64,000 nt of DNA from Oceanospirillum sp048265165. GTDB taxonomy: Bacteria; Pseudomonadota; Gammaproteobacteria; Pseudomonadales; Halomonadaceae. The notes beneath the pieces are model-generated. The model was not told where the DNA came from. It saw only the letters and a program-made list of their open reading frames with translations, and ran no database searches. The stretch lies in contig NZ_JBLXCD010000002.1 in the NCBI RefSeq assembly GCF_048265165.1, positions 372,001-436,000 on the forward strand. Reading direction: 5' to 3'. This document shows, piece by piece, positions 7,045-16,080 of this stretch (positions within the stretch are counted from its first letter, which is position 1; every line of letters starts with the position of its first letter). The position numbers and the translations under genes are program-made.

Positions 7045-8025
7045 TTACAACAGATAGCCATCCACCAAGCCTACCAGCTTACCGATCTCGGGTTTGGTCA
7101 TGGTGTCGTTGGCACCCAGGCTTAGGGCTTTGCGGCGGTTCTCTTCACTCATAATGGATGAGAACATCACAATCGGTGTGGTGCGGTAAGCTTTACCTTC
7201 CCGCAGACGTTTGACAAGGTGCAAGCCATCCATGCGCGGCATTTCTACATCAGAAATCACCATGCTCACCAGATCACTGACCGGCAGGTGCTCCTCTTCA
7301 GCGACCAGTTCAAATTCCTGCAGCATCTCATAAGCATCTGCCCCGTCTTTAGCGGCAATAACATTATAGCCCGCCGTACGCAGAGTGGTTTCAATCAGCT
7401 TACGAATAAAAGCAGAGTCATCCACCACTAGCAGTGTATTAGCCTGGCGTTTGGCTGTCATACGATCATCAATGATCACTTTACGATCTTCTTTGACGTC
7501 GTACTTTTCCATACTCAGTTCCGGATTGATATCCGAGATAATTTTCTCAAAGTCGAGAATCATGATCAGTCGGTCATCACGACGTACAACAGCAACGACA
7601 CAATCCTGCTCGCCACTTTCAAGGAACTGGCTCGGAGACTCAACCTCTTCCCATGAGATACGGTGAATCCGGCTGACACTGTCCACCAAAAAACCATTCG
7701 CCATACGGTTAAAGTCAGTCACGATGACATTCTTGGTTTCGAAGGCACTCGGAGTTTTCACACCCAGCCACCCTCCCAGATCAACCAAGGGAATCAGGTT
7801 GTCACGCAGGGAGAAAACCCCTACCAGGTGCGGCTGAGGGTTAGGATAATCTGTGGTTTCGGGAACCCGGATCACTTCACGAACTTTCGCGACATTAATA
7901 CCATAGTGACTAATTTTTTCTGTTCCATCAGGGCGTTGCTTACGCAGCTGAAACTCTATGATTTCCAGCTCGTTAGTACCACTTTCTAACAGAATCTCTT
8001 GTTTTTCCGGGCTGACAGCGCTCAT
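7045..8025 (-). CDS. cheV: chemotaxis adaptor/response regulator CheV
   Basis: 326-aa protein with a CheW domain (about residues 15-165: QLRKQRPDGTEKISHYGINVAKVREVIRVP, LVGVFSLRDNLIPLVDL) fused to a receiver domain (about 195-326: LLVVDDSAFIRKLIETTLRTAGY, phospho-acceptor Asp in MVISDVEMPRMDG, conserved Lys in TMTKPE). CheV couples chemoreceptors to CheA and is tuned by phosphorylation. It is monocistronic here, with a terminator 28 bp after the stop and a 245-bp gap upstream in which I see no gene. Together with the stator genes at 35-37 kb it indicates a flagellated, chemotactic cell. Confidence 0.95.
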   Translation of the reverse strand: MSAVSPEKQEILLESGTNELEIIEFQLRKQRPDGTEKISHYGINVAKVREVIRVPETTDYPNPQPHLVGVFSLRDNLIPLVDLGGWLGVKTPSAFETKNVIVTDFNRMANGFLVDSVSRIHRISWEEVESPSQFLESGEQDCVVAVVRRDDRLIMILDFEKIISDINPELSMEKYDVKEDRKVIIDDRMTAKRQANTLLVVDDSAFIRKLIETTLRTAGYNVIAAKDGADAYEMLQEFELVAEEEHLPVSDLVSMVISDVEMPRMDGLHLVKRLREGKAYRTTPIVMFSSIMSEENRRKALSLGANDTMTKPEIGKLVGLVDGYLL

Positions 8026-8270
8026 AAGCTCCCTCTCCGAAGTTTCCCGTTATCAGGTAAATAATCCCTATCATCCAGCCTGTCTGCCGGATAAAAAGAT
8101 CGTTATCTGTCGCCCTAAAAGGGCTGTTTCTGTTTATAAAGTCACTTTACCAGAGCAGTCATAAATAGCATATAGAATTCATGGTTAATAAAAGAGGAGA
8201 CGCTTTAACCTCAAACCTGAATGTTCGCGATCAAAACGCTTCTCCATATTATGATCTGGTATTTCAGTGA

Positions 8271-9545
8271 TTAGCGCTCAAAAGCAATCTGACCATTAAC
8301 CAGTGCGATCTGCACCTGTCCTTTCAGAGTCGAACCCGTCAGCGGTGAGTTTTCACCGGCAGTAAACAGGTCACTATCCTTCACTTGCCAACTTACTTCC
8401 GGGTCAAAAACAATCAGGTCAGCCCACTGACCTTCAGTTAATTGACCAGCATTAAGCCCCATCGCCTCTGCCGGACCGCTTGTTAAACGCTCAATAAGTT
8501 GCGGCAAACTGAACACACCGGATTCAACCAACTCCAGACCTTGGCTTAGCAGCGTTTCCAGTGTCGCCATGCCCGGTTCTGACGCCGCGAACGGAGCCAT
8601 TTTAGCGGCTTCTTCGTGAGGCAAGTGAGCAGAACTGATAACACTTAGCACGCCATCCCGTACGCCCTGACGCAGCGCTTCACGATCGGACTCGCTGCGC
8701 AGCGGAGGCTGAACAAAAAACTGACTGTTGTAACCATCAATCTCAGCTTCGGTATAGGTCAGGTGCGCCATCGTCGTATCCGCTGTCACCGGCAGGCCTT
8801 TGGCCTGAGCTTTGGCGATCATCTCGACAGCCTGTGCCGTGGATAGAGCACTGAAGTGAATTCTGACCCCGGTGACCGCCACCAGATGCAGTACACGGGA
8901 CAGTCCAATCGCTTCCGCTGCGGCGGGAATCCCTGCCAGCCCTAAGCGACTGGCCAGGGCACCCTCATGGGCACAACCATCGGCCCGTAACCAGGAGTCT
9001 TCTGGGTAAAAAACCACCCGCAGATCAAAGGTGGACGCATACTCAAAGCAACGGCGCAGAATAAGCGTGTTATCGATGGCGTTGCGCATATTTGAAACCG
9101 CCACACAACCGGAGTGCTGAAGGCCTGCCATATTACTCAGGTGAGTACCTTCAAGGTTCTTTGTCATCGCACCTATTGGCCGGACTTTCGCCTGCCCGAT
9201 TAGCTCAACTTTATCCATAATCTGCTGCACAACAGCAGAACTGTCGATGCAGGGGGAAGTATCTGGCCGACAGCAAAGTGTTGTGTAACCACCAGCCAAC
9301 GCAGCTTTGGTCTCACTGCGTAAGGTACCTTTGTAGCTGGGCCCCGGTTCCCGCAGGTGGGTTCCAATATCAATCAGGCCCGGCGCAATAACCTGACCTT
9401 CGGCGTGCAGCGTCCGTTCCGGAGTGAACCCGGCAGGCGCCTGGCCGAGAGCCAGAATACGACCATCATCAATATGGATATCCGTTACCTGATCCTGTTG
9501 CTGAGCCGGGTCAATCAGGCGACCACCACGGATTGTTATCTTCAT
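8271..9545 (-). CDS. pyrC': dihydroorotase-like non-catalytic subunit of aspartate transcarbamoylase
   Basis: 424-aa amidohydrolase-fold protein related to dihydroorotase but lacking key metal ligands. The usual DxHxHxR motif reads D59-I-G-T-H63-L-R, so the first metal histidine is Gly61. The late DHAPH block reads A306-H-L-P-H, with the catalytic Asp replaced by Ala. This matches PyrC' (PyrX) of Pseudomonas, an inactive partner needed to assemble the PyrB dodecamer. The ATG overlaps the pyrB stop by 4 bp, which fixes the start and implies coupled, equimolar synthesis. A separate active dihydroorotase must exist elsewhere in the genome. Confidence 0.92.
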   Translation of the reverse strand: MKITIRGGRLIDPAQQQDQVTDIHIDDGRILALGQAPAGFTPERTLHAEGQVIAPGLIDIGTHLREPGPSYKGTLRSETKAALAGGYTTLCCRPDTSPCIDSSAVVQQIMDKVELIGQAKVRPIGAMTKNLEGTHLSNMAGLQHSGCVAVSNMRNAIDNTLILRRCFEYASTFDLRVVFYPEDSWLRADGCAHEGALASRLGLAGIPAAAEAIGLSRVLHLVAVTGVRIHFSALSTAQAVEMIAKAQAKGLPVTADTTMAHLTYTEAEIDGYNSQFFVQPPLRSESDREALRQGVRDGVLSVISSAHLPHEEAAKMAPFAASEPGMATLETLLSQGLELVESGVFSLPQLIERLTSGPAEAMGLNAGQLTEGQWADLIVFDPEVSWQVKDSDLFTAGENSPLTGSTLKGQVQIALVNGQIAFER

Positions 9546-10600
9546 GCGGAGGCCTCCCCTTGCTGCTCTGTATCCGCTGCACCATTGGCAGCGACTTCTT
9601 TTGTTTTCTGCTGCGTCTGTCCGCTCACCGCCATAGACATCACCGCCATACGGATCGGAATACCGTAACTTACCTGATTCAGAATCAGTGATTGCGGGCC
9701 ATCAGCCACGGCAGATTCAATCTCAACCCCCCGGTTAATTGGCCCGGGGTGCATCACCACCGCATCCGGTTTGGCATAACTGAGCTTCTCTGTGGTCAGA
9801 CCGTACAGGCGGTAGAACTCACTCTCACTGGGCAGCAGGGCACCGTCCATACGCTCTTTCTGTAAACGCAGCATAATCACCACATCCACATCTTTCAAGC
9901 CGTCTTCCATGCGGGTATAAAGAGAAGCGCCCATCTGCTCCAGCGGTTGCGGCAGCAGGGTTTTAGGGCCGATAAGGCGTACCTCTTCTGCTCCCAGAAT
10001 ATTCAACGCCTGAATCTGTGAACGGGCCACCCGGGAATGCAGAATATCGCCAACAATCGCTACTTTAAGCCCCGCAAAATCACCCTTGTGTTTACGAATC
10101 GTGTACATATCCAGCATCGCCTGCGTCGGGTGCGCATGGCGACCATCCCCGGCATTAATGATGGCAACGTTGGGCGAGATCTGACTGGCGATAAAGTGCT
10201 GGGCCCCACTGTCCGCATGGCGAATCACGAACATGTCGCTGCCCATGGCCTCCAGATTTTGCAGCGTATCCATCAGGGTTTCACCTTTGGAGGTCGCTGA
10301 AGTGCTGATATCAAGATTCAGTACATCTGCCGACAGACGCTTCGCCGCTAATTCAAAGGTAGAGCGGGTACGGGTACTGTTTTCAAAGAAAAGATTTACA
10401 ACGGTCTTACCCCGTAGCAAAGGCACTTTTTTTACCGACTGCTCGCCCATGCTGACGAAGGAGTCTGCGGTATCGAGAATCTCTTCCAGAATTTCTTTGT
10501 TAAGGCCACCCAACGTTAAAAAGTGGCGCAGCTTTCCGTCCTCGGTCAGCTGGACAGATCGGGGATCTGAGGGGGTTTTCGGGGCGCTTGTTGGCTTCAT
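9542..10600 (-). CDS. pyrB: aspartate carbamoyltransferase catalytic subunit
   Basis: 352-aa enzyme joining carbamoyl phosphate and L-aspartate in de novo pyrimidine synthesis. The carbamoyl-phosphate loop is FFENSTRTRSTFELAAKRL, the swinging loop SATSKGETL, and HPTQAMLD and MHPGPINRGVEI are the aspartate-side motifs. It carries an N-terminal extension of about 20 residues and a C-terminal Gln/Lys/Glu-rich tail, as in the class A ATCases that bind PyrC'. It is separated from upstream pyrR by 129 bp containing a terminator-like hairpin. Confidence 0.97.
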   Translation of the reverse strand: MKPTSAPKTPSDPRSVQLTEDGKLRHFLTLGGLNKEILEEILDTADSFVSMGEQSVKKVPLLRGKTVVNLFFENSTRTRSTFELAAKRLSADVLNLDISTSATSKGETLMDTLQNLEAMGSDMFVIRHADSGAQHFIASQISPNVAIINAGDGRHAHPTQAMLDMYTIRKHKGDFAGLKVAIVGDILHSRVARSQIQALNILGAEEVRLIGPKTLLPQPLEQMGASLYTRMEDGLKDVDVVIMLRLQKERMDGALLPSESEFYRLYGLTTEKLSYAKPDAVVMHPGPINRGVEIESAVADGPQSLILNQVSYGIPIRMAVMSMAVSGQTQQKTKEVAANGAADTEQQGEASA

Positions 10601-10693
10601 CGGTCGTTCTCACCAGTCTTACAACACATTAAAAAGAACAGCACGTTAATTATCTGCAATTGGCTGGCGCCGGGCTTTCTTCCTGGCGCAGAA

Positions 10694-10719
10694 AAACGGC
10701 AGTGTCATCACTGCCGTTT
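10694..10719 (-). terminator. terminator/attenuator hairpin between pyrR and pyrB
   Basis: AAACGGCAGTG (10694-10704) pairs with CACTGCCGTTT (10709-10719), an 11-bp perfect stem with a 4-nt loop, followed on the minus strand by a short T run. It lies just after the pyrR stop and upstream of pyrB, so it either ends the pyrR transcript or attenuates read-through into pyrBC'. Confidence 0.7.
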
Positions 10720-10729
10720 CAATAAAACA

Positions 10730-11296
10730 TTAAGCCGTCGCTGGCGACAGTAACGCTAGCGCCAGAGGCTCAGCACTTAGCTTGATGCGCACACCCTCGG
10801 GTAACTCAAGTCGCTGCCCGGCGATGTCCGGCTGTATCGGTAGCTCACGGCCCGGAAGGTCAAGTAAGGTTACCAAGCTGACAGAATCAGGGCGTCCGTA
10901 ATCAAACAACTCGTTCAGGGCGGCCCGAATAGTACGGCCACTCATAATCACATCATCCACCAGCACAATATGACGGGATTCCGTAGCAAAGGGCAGATTG
11001 GATGGCTTTACGCTGGGATTCAGACCAACACGAGTATAATCGTCACGATAGAAGGAGATGTCCAACGTACCCAGTGGCTCATTCAGCATCAGACGCTGAT
11101 GCAGCTGCTCCGCGATCCAGACACCGCCGGAATGAATACCCACCAAAGCGATACTCTCCTGTCCCAGCCGCTCAATACGCTGGCGCAGAGCATCAGCCAT
11201 CTGATCCAATAAAGGCGCTACCTCTGGCAGATCATCGCTGGAACGTATCACTAAGCGCTCCTGTTTTTGATTCAGATTTGGGATATCAGTCGTCAT
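10730..11296 (-). CDS. pyrR: PyrR: pyr operon regulator / uracil phosphoribosyltransferase
   Basis: 188-aa type I phosphoribosyltransferase. The PRPP-binding motif HIVLVDDVIMSGRTIRAAL is near residues 95-115, with the flexible-loop region DISFYRDDYTRVGLNP before it. Gram-positive PyrR controls pyr mRNA and also makes UMP from uracil. In Pseudomonas-type bacteria PyrR acts in pyrimidine control without clear RNA attenuation, and it commonly precedes pyrBC' as here. The 83-bp gap to ruvX suggests read-through from the upstream cluster. Confidence 0.95.
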   Translation of the reverse strand: MTTDIPNLNQKQERLVIRSSDDLPEVAPLLDQMADALRQRIERLGQESIALVGIHSGGVWIAEQLHQRLMLNEPLGTLDISFYRDDYTRVGLNPSVKPSNLPFATESRHIVLVDDVIMSGRTIRAALNELFDYGRPDSVSLVTLLDLPGRELPIQPDIAGQRLELPEGVRIKLSAEPLALALLSPATA

Positions 11297-11379
11297 GGGT
11301 GTTCCTGATCCTTGCTAAGTCTTGCGCCTCAGAAAGTGATGGCGTGTCTGAGGCAAAATGTAACATATTCGGTCTGTGC

Positions 11380-11829
11380 TTATCCCTGAGGAGCGTCAAA
11401 CCAGGCTTCTAAAATCAGCTGGGCCGCAATACCATCCACCGGATTATCTTTATAGCTGCCTTTATGCCCCAGATCTTTTGCGATGCTTTTCGCCTGTTTA
11501 GTGGTACCGCGCTCATCAACAGCAAACCAGGGTTTGCCATACTGCCCATAAAGACGATTACCGAACTTGCGTGCCCGGCGACTCATTTCACTTTCGGTGC
11601 CATCCATATTGATCGGCAGGCCAACGATAAAGGCATCCGGCTGCCATTCATCGATCAGCTTTTTCAGCACTTCTTTATTGGGGATGCCGTCCCGGGCCGG
11701 AACAGGTGTCAACGCCGTTGCGGTACCTAACATCTCCTGACCGACAGCAACACCAATACGGGTAGTACCGAAATCAAAAGCCAGAAAAGTTCTCTGACCA
11801 ATGTTATTTGCTTTGCTCATATCAGGCAT
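11380..11829 (-). CDS. ruvX: RuvX/YqgF RNase H-fold nuclease
   Basis: 149-aa member of the YqgF family, with proposed roles in Holliday junction resolution and 16S rRNA 5' maturation. The RNase H-fold signature AFDFGTTRIGVAVG is near the N-terminus, followed by VGLPINMDGTESEMSRRARKF, VDERGTTKQA and the C-terminal Asp in VDGIAAQLILEAW. The ATG at 11829 overlaps the algH stop by 8 bp; an alternative ATG at 11820 gives a start more typical of the family (MSKAN). The algH-ruvX pairing is the standard yqgEF arrangement. Confidence 0.93.
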   Translation of the reverse strand: MPDMSKANNIGQRTFLAFDFGTTRIGVAVGQEMLGTATALTPVPARDGIPNKEVLKKLIDEWQPDAFIVGLPINMDGTESEMSRRARKFGNRLYGQYGKPWFAVDERGTTKQAKSIAKDLGHKGSYKDNPVDGIAAQLILEAWFDAPQG

Positions 11830-12409
11830 GACCTGCCTGCGAACTCATCAAGTTGATGTCGATACCAAGAAGACCGGCAGCAGCCTGAAGTTTTTGTTCT
11901 GCCGGAGCGTCAAACAGCACAGGCAGCGTTGCCGGGCAGGTTAACCAGGTATTATCCTGAAGCTCTTTCTCCAGCTGACCACCTTCCCATCCGGCACAAC
12001 CCAGGGCGATCAGAAACTGCTCTGGTCCACGACGATTAGCGATTGAGTCCAGAATATCCACCGAGGTGGTCAGTGCCAGTTCATCGGTAACTGTCATACT
12101 GGATTCCCAGTCATCCGCACTACCGGTATGAATGATAAAACCGCGCTCATGGTGAACGGGGCCACCCTCCATAATCGCGGGCACAACTTCTTCAGATTCA
12201 GCCAACCCACTGTTCGGGTTGGGTAACTCAAGTTGAGCAAACAGCTCTGCAACGGGCAGTTGAGACAATTTTTTGTTGATAACAATACCCAAGGCACCAT
12301 CTTTGTTATGTTCGCAAATGTAGGTTACTGTACCGGAAAAATTGGAATCCTCCAGATGGGGCATCGCAATCAGGAAGTGGTTACGCAAACTTTGAAACTG
12401 ACTCATCAC
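11822..12409 (-). CDS. algH: UPF0301 family protein AlgH/YqgE
   Basis: 195-aa cytoplasmic protein of the YqgE/AlgH family. Characteristic blocks are FLIAMPHLEDSNFSGTVTYICEHN near the N-terminus, MEGGPVHHERGFIIHTG in the middle and ALGCAGWEGGQLEKELQDNTWL late. In Pseudomonas it was linked to alginate gene expression, but the molecular function is unsettled. It is always close to ruvX, as here. The downstream overlap with ruvX points to one transcript. Confidence 0.94.
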   Translation of the reverse strand: MMSQFQSLRNHFLIAMPHLEDSNFSGTVTYICEHNKDGALGIVINKKLSQLPVAELFAQLELPNPNSGLAESEEVVPAIMEGGPVHHERGFIIHTGSADDWESSMTVTDELALTTSVDILDSIANRRGPEQFLIALGCAGWEGGQLEKELQDNTWLTCPATLPVLFDAPAEQKLQAAAGLLGIDINLMSSQAGHA

Positions 12410-12437
12410 TTAACCTTTATCTCTTGCCAGACGGATA

Positions 12438-13397
12438 TCAGCCCGACTCGCTAAATAAGTTACCATTCCCGAACTGCCAGGTACGGATAATTTCAAGAAT
12501 GTCGGTACGCTCGCGTATAGAGCGTGGAAAAGGGGCAAAAGGGGCCGCCAGGTGGACAATCTCCAATGCGGCCTCATCCAGCACCCGTTGACCGGAGGAT
12601 TTTAATATCTGTGCCTCTTTGACACTACCATCCGGATTGAGTGCAACCAGCAGCCGTAAACGCCCAGTCAGATTCTCTCTGCGGATGCGTTCAGGATAGT
12701 TCAGATTACCAACCCGCTCGACTTTCTCCTGCCACTGTCTCAGGTAAAACGCATCATCCGAAGCTTTCGCAGTCAATGTTGATATAGTTCGGACTCTTGG
12801 GCGTTTGGCATACTGCTCAGCCAGTGCCTGTTGCTCCGCCTCTAAACGTGCAATCTCAAGGCTACGGGCGAGAAGAGCCTGGGCATCACTTAAACTGGTT
12901 ACCAGTGGAGGATCTTCTGACGCCTCTGGTTTAGCTTTGGGTCGTGTCTCGGAAGCAGGCTTTGACTTCAGAAGCGGTTCCGGCTTTGACTCCGGGCTTT
13001 TTTTTGCTTCAGGCTTAGCCTCTACCTTAGCGACAACCGGATCAACAGTTTTTTTCTTCTGCAGAGGCGATGAAGACACTGAGGTTTGCGGCTCCTGTTC
13101 CTGCTCTCCGATGCCACTGGCCTGCTGGTCCTGCTCCGCGATACGCTTAACCGGTTCATTCACCGGCATGGCTGGTGCCTTGCTCAGAGTAACATGAAGG
13201 GGGCTCGACAAACGCTCTTTCGGCACAGGAGGATTAACCTCCAGGGCAGCCCAGGCCAAAAAATGAATCACAAAAGCCAGCAATATCGTAAAAGCGATAC
13301 GATCCACAGCCCGCACCTGACTATCAGGGTGCGTAATTGGCGGCAGACCTCCGACCTGAATTTCAGGCTCAGCCGAAGTGCTAGCGTCTGTGTTCAC
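12438..13397 (-). CDS. tonB: TonB-family energy transducer
   Basis: 319-aa TonB-like protein. A single membrane anchor (RIAFTILLAFVIHFLAWAAL, about residues 30-50) follows a 30-residue cytoplasmic N-terminus. The long periplasmic middle is rich in Lys, Pro, Ser and Glu. The C-terminal TonB domain (about 225-319) carries NLNYPERIRRENLTGRLRL and SSGQRVLDEAALEIVHLAAPF. No exbB/exbD lies nearby. The gshB-tonB-algH-ruvX order is also found in Pseudomonas, where this orphan TonB (TonB3-like) affects twitching motility rather than iron uptake; whether that holds here is unknown. Confidence 0.9.
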   Translation of the reverse strand: MNTDASTSAEPEIQVGGLPPITHPDSQVRAVDRIAFTILLAFVIHFLAWAALEVNPPVPKERLSSPLHVTLSKAPAMPVNEPVKRIAEQDQQASGIGEQEQEPQTSVSSSPLQKKKTVDPVVAKVEAKPEAKKSPESKPEPLLKSKPASETRPKAKPEASEDPPLVTSLSDAQALLARSLEIARLEAEQQALAEQYAKRPRVRTISTLTAKASDDAFYLRQWQEKVERVGNLNYPERIRRENLTGRLRLLVALNPDGSVKEAQILKSSGQRVLDEAALEIVHLAAPFAPFPRSIRERTDILEIIRTWQFGNGNLFSESG

Positions 13398-13415
13398 TAT
13401 CAGTAACCTGAGATT

Positions 13416-14375
13416 TTAAGCAGAACGTTCAGCCAGCTTGGCCGCAATTACGTCCATCAGATCACCGGCGATATCAAGTCCAAACTGATCGTTCAGCTCA
13501 CGCACGCAGGTCGGGCTGGTAACATTCAGCTCGGTCATGTAACCACCGATCACATCCAGACCAACAAACAGCAGGCCTTTCTCTTTCACCACGGGAGCCA
13601 CTTGCTCACACAACCAGTAATCACGATCAGTCAGCGGACGACCGACACCAGCACCGCCTGCAGCCAGGTTGCCACGGACTTCGCCCTGAGCAGGAATACG
13701 TGCTAAGCCGTAAGGCACAGGCTTACCATCAACCATCAGAATCCGGGTATCGCCATCCACAATCTCCGGCAGATATCTCTGTGCCATAATCTGACGACTG
13801 CCCATTTCAGTCAGGGTTTCCAGAATCGCACCGATATTCAGGCCATCTTCTTTTACACGGAATATACCAGTGCCACCCATACCATCCAGCGGTTTAAAAA
13901 TCACATCACCCTGCTCTTTGTGGAAGCTCCGCAGAATATCTTCACGACGACTGACAATCGTTGGTGGGCAACACTCAGGGAACTGCTGGGCAAACAGTTT
14001 TTCGTTACAGTCACGCAGGCTCTGTGGTTTATTCACCACCAAAACACCTTCCCTCTCTGCCTGCTCCAACAGATAGGTGGCATTCAGAAATTCGGTATCA
14101 AACGGAGGATCTTTGCGCATCAGCACAGTGTCCAGCTCCGTCATACTGGCGTTAACCGCTTCACCCAGTTCAAACCAGTTGTCGGGGTCACGGAACACTT
14201 TTAATGGCTGCATCACAGCCATCGCTTTGCCTTGCTGCAGGTAAAGGTCCTGTTGCTGCATATAATACAGCTCCCAGCCCCTATCCTGTGCGGCCCAAAG
14301 CATCGCCAGTGTGGTGTCTTTTTTGTAGGTGATCGCCTCGATCGGGTCCATCACCACACCTAGTTTGATCGTCAT
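13416..14375 (-). CDS. gshB: glutathione synthetase
   Basis: 319-aa ATP-grasp ligase that joins gamma-glutamylcysteine and glycine. The N-terminal domain begins KLGVVMDPIEAITYKKDTT, with RKDPPFDTEFLNATYLLEQAE in the middle. The ATP-grasp part shows VIFKPLDGMGGTGIFRV, the glycine-rich loop GNLAAGGAGVGRPLT and ELNVTSPTCVRELN near the end. Length equals the usual bacterial GshB. It fits with grxC further up the same strand, which uses glutathione as reductant. Confidence 0.97.
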   Translation of the reverse strand: MTIKLGVVMDPIEAITYKKDTTLAMLWAAQDRGWELYYMQQQDLYLQQGKAMAVMQPLKVFRDPDNWFELGEAVNASMTELDTVLMRKDPPFDTEFLNATYLLEQAEREGVLVVNKPQSLRDCNEKLFAQQFPECCPPTIVSRREDILRSFHKEQGDVIFKPLDGMGGTGIFRVKEDGLNIGAILETLTEMGSRQIMAQRYLPEIVDGDTRILMVDGKPVPYGLARIPAQGEVRGNLAAGGAGVGRPLTDRDYWLCEQVAPVVKEKGLLFVGLDVIGGYMTELNVTSPTCVRELNDQFGLDIAGDLMDVIAAKLAERSA

Positions 14376-14457
14376 ATCCGCTTTCTCCCGATCGATGCCC
14401 GCCTGAGTTTATTCAACGGGCACTATAAAAAGATTAGTTACTGTGGGCTTCTTCGAC

Positions 14458-15183
14458 TTAAAAATCGCCCCACAGATACTGCAGTACGCTTAATGCGACT
14501 ACAGGCGCTGTTTCTGTGCGTAAAACCCGGGGGCCAAGAGCCAATGGATGAAAACCTTCGGTCTCAGCCTGAGTGATTTCTGCGGCTGATAATCCACCTT
14601 CCGGGCCGATCAGCAGAGCAACCTGTTCAGGCTGGTCGTAGCCACTGAGCTGACGCTCCGTTCTGTGATGCAAGACCAGCTTCAAATCCGCCTCAACAGC
14701 AGATAGCCAATCCTGCAGAGTCATCGGAGGGTGAACCACAGGCACACGATTACGCTGACACTGCTCACAGGCGCTGATTGCCACCTGCTGCCAATGCTGT
14801 TGTTTCTTGGCGGCACGGTCGCCTTTCAGACGCACATCACCATGTTCGGTATAGATGGGGGTAATTTCGGTAATTCCCAGCTCGGTCGCCTTCTGAATCG
14901 CATACTCCATGCGATCACCTTTGGAGATGGACTGGGCCAGGTGTATCTGAAGAGGTGACTCTTTTTCATCCGGATGAAAAGTATCAAGCGAGACAGTCAC
15001 AGAGCGCTTACTGGATTCTTTAATCGTGGCAGAAAAACAGCCGCCCGCTCCATTAAAAAGCGTCAGCGGCTGTCCGGCCTTCATACGCAGCACCAGGCCA
15101 ACATGGCGGGCAGCCGACTCATCAAGCTGAACAGACTGCCCCTCGACCATAACCTGAGGGCTGTAGATACGTGGTATAGCCAT
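14458..15183 (-). CDS. rsmE: 16S rRNA (uracil-1498-N3)-methyltransferase
   Basis: 241-aa SPOUT-class methyltransferase acting on 30S subunits. An N-terminal PUA-like domain (ARHVGLVLRMKAGQPLTLFNG) is followed by the knotted SAM-binding domain with LLIGPEGGLSAAEI and LALGPRVLRTETAPVVALSVLQY, which are diagnostic for RsmE. It starts 5 bp after the secB stop. The 82-bp gap before gshB holds a GCCCG/CGGGC stem without a good U tract. Confidence 0.96.
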   Translation of the reverse strand: MAIPRIYSPQVMVEGQSVQLDESAARHVGLVLRMKAGQPLTLFNGAGGCFSATIKESSKRSVTVSLDTFHPDEKESPLQIHLAQSISKGDRMEYAIQKATELGITEITPIYTEHGDVRLKGDRAAKKQQHWQQVAISACEQCQRNRVPVVHPPMTLQDWLSAVEADLKLVLHHRTERQLSGYDQPEQVALLIGPEGGLSAAEITQAETEGFHPLALGPRVLRTETAPVVALSVLQYLWGDF

Positions 15184-15188
15184 TCAGA

Positions 15189-15641
15189 TTAAGCGTTACC
15201 AGCCTGCTCCTGCTGACGCTGAACGGCATCCGCATACAGAGCATCAAAGTTAACCGGAGCCAGCATCAGGGCAGGGAAGCTGCCACGGGTTACGATGTTA
15301 TCTACTGCTTCACGAGCATAAGGGAACAGTACATTCGGGCAGAAAGCCCCCAGAGTGTGATGCAGCTGTGCATCTTCCAGACCCTGAATGAAGAACAGGC
15401 CCGCTTGCTGGATCTCGACCAGAAACGCTGTTTTTTCTTCATTGGTGACCGTTACGGTGAGAGAAACCACCACTTCATACAGATTCTCACCCACTTGCTG
15501 GCTATTGCTGTTCAGGTCGAACTGAACCTTAGGCGCCCAATCCTGCTGAAACGTAGCCGGAGCATTCGGAGACTCAAAAGACAGATCTTTCAGGTAGATA
15601 CGCTGTAATACGAATTGTGGTTGGTTCTGTTCTTCACTCAT
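15189..15641 (-). CDS. secB: protein-export chaperone SecB
   Basis: 150-aa tetrameric cytosolic chaperone that delivers unfolded precursors to SecA. Family features are QRIYLKDLSFESPNAP at the N-terminus, EVVVSLTVTV, AGLFFIQGLEDAQLHHTLGAFCPNVLFPYAREAVDNIVTRGSFPALMLAPVNFDALY. It lies in the yibN-grxC-secB order known from enterics. AAGGAAG precedes its ATG. Confidence 0.97.
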   Translation of the reverse strand: MSEEQNQPQFVLQRIYLKDLSFESPNAPATFQQDWAPKVQFDLNSNSQQVGENLYEVVVSLTVTVTNEEKTAFLVEIQQAGLFFIQGLEDAQLHHTLGAFCPNVLFPYAREAVDNIVTRGSFPALMLAPVNFDALYADAVQRQQEQAGNA

Positions 15642-15745
15642 GGTGCTTCCTTAAAATTATTGGTGCCGAAAACGGCTTCTCTCTGGATTGCCTGACACGC
15701 ATTATTATTGCCGGACACTCACTCAATCCGCAGACACCGGAGCGA

Positions 15746-16000
15746 TTATCCCGCTAACAGCTGATTCAGCTGACCGGTTTGCTCTGCGGCAAAAAGGTCA
15801 TCGCAACCACCAATATGAGTTTCACCTACCCAGATCTGCGGTACAGTACGACGACCACTGTTTTTCATCATTTCCTGCATTTTGGCAGGCTCACGCTCGA
15901 CATCGATCTCAGTAAAATCGACCTTTTTCGATTGTAACAGGCGCTTAGCCTGAACACAGAACGGGCACCAGGATTTACTGTAAATCACTACATTTTGCAT
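15746..16000 (-). CDS. grxC: glutaredoxin 3
   Basis: 84-aa monodomain dithiol glutaredoxin. The redox site C12-P-F-C15 is inside YSKSWCPFCVQAKRLL, the cis-proline motif is TVPQIWVG, and GGCDDL contacts glutathione. It reduces disulfides with glutathione. It is 104 bp upstream of secB on the same strand. Confidence 0.95.
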   Translation of the reverse strand: MQNVVIYSKSWCPFCVQAKRLLQSKKVDFTEIDVEREPAKMQEMMKNSGRRTVPQIWVGETHIGGCDDLFAAEQTGQLNQLLAG

Positions 16001-16080
16001 AAGCTCACCTTTAATAGAAAACTGCAGAAGATATATATTGGCTTACCCCGTCATATGGGGTCTTCCATGATCTGTTACAA

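Noticed and set aside
8181..8270. 29-codon ORF between cheV and pyrC'
   Set aside because: No ribosome site before its ATG and no recognisable features; the gap is better read as non-coding.
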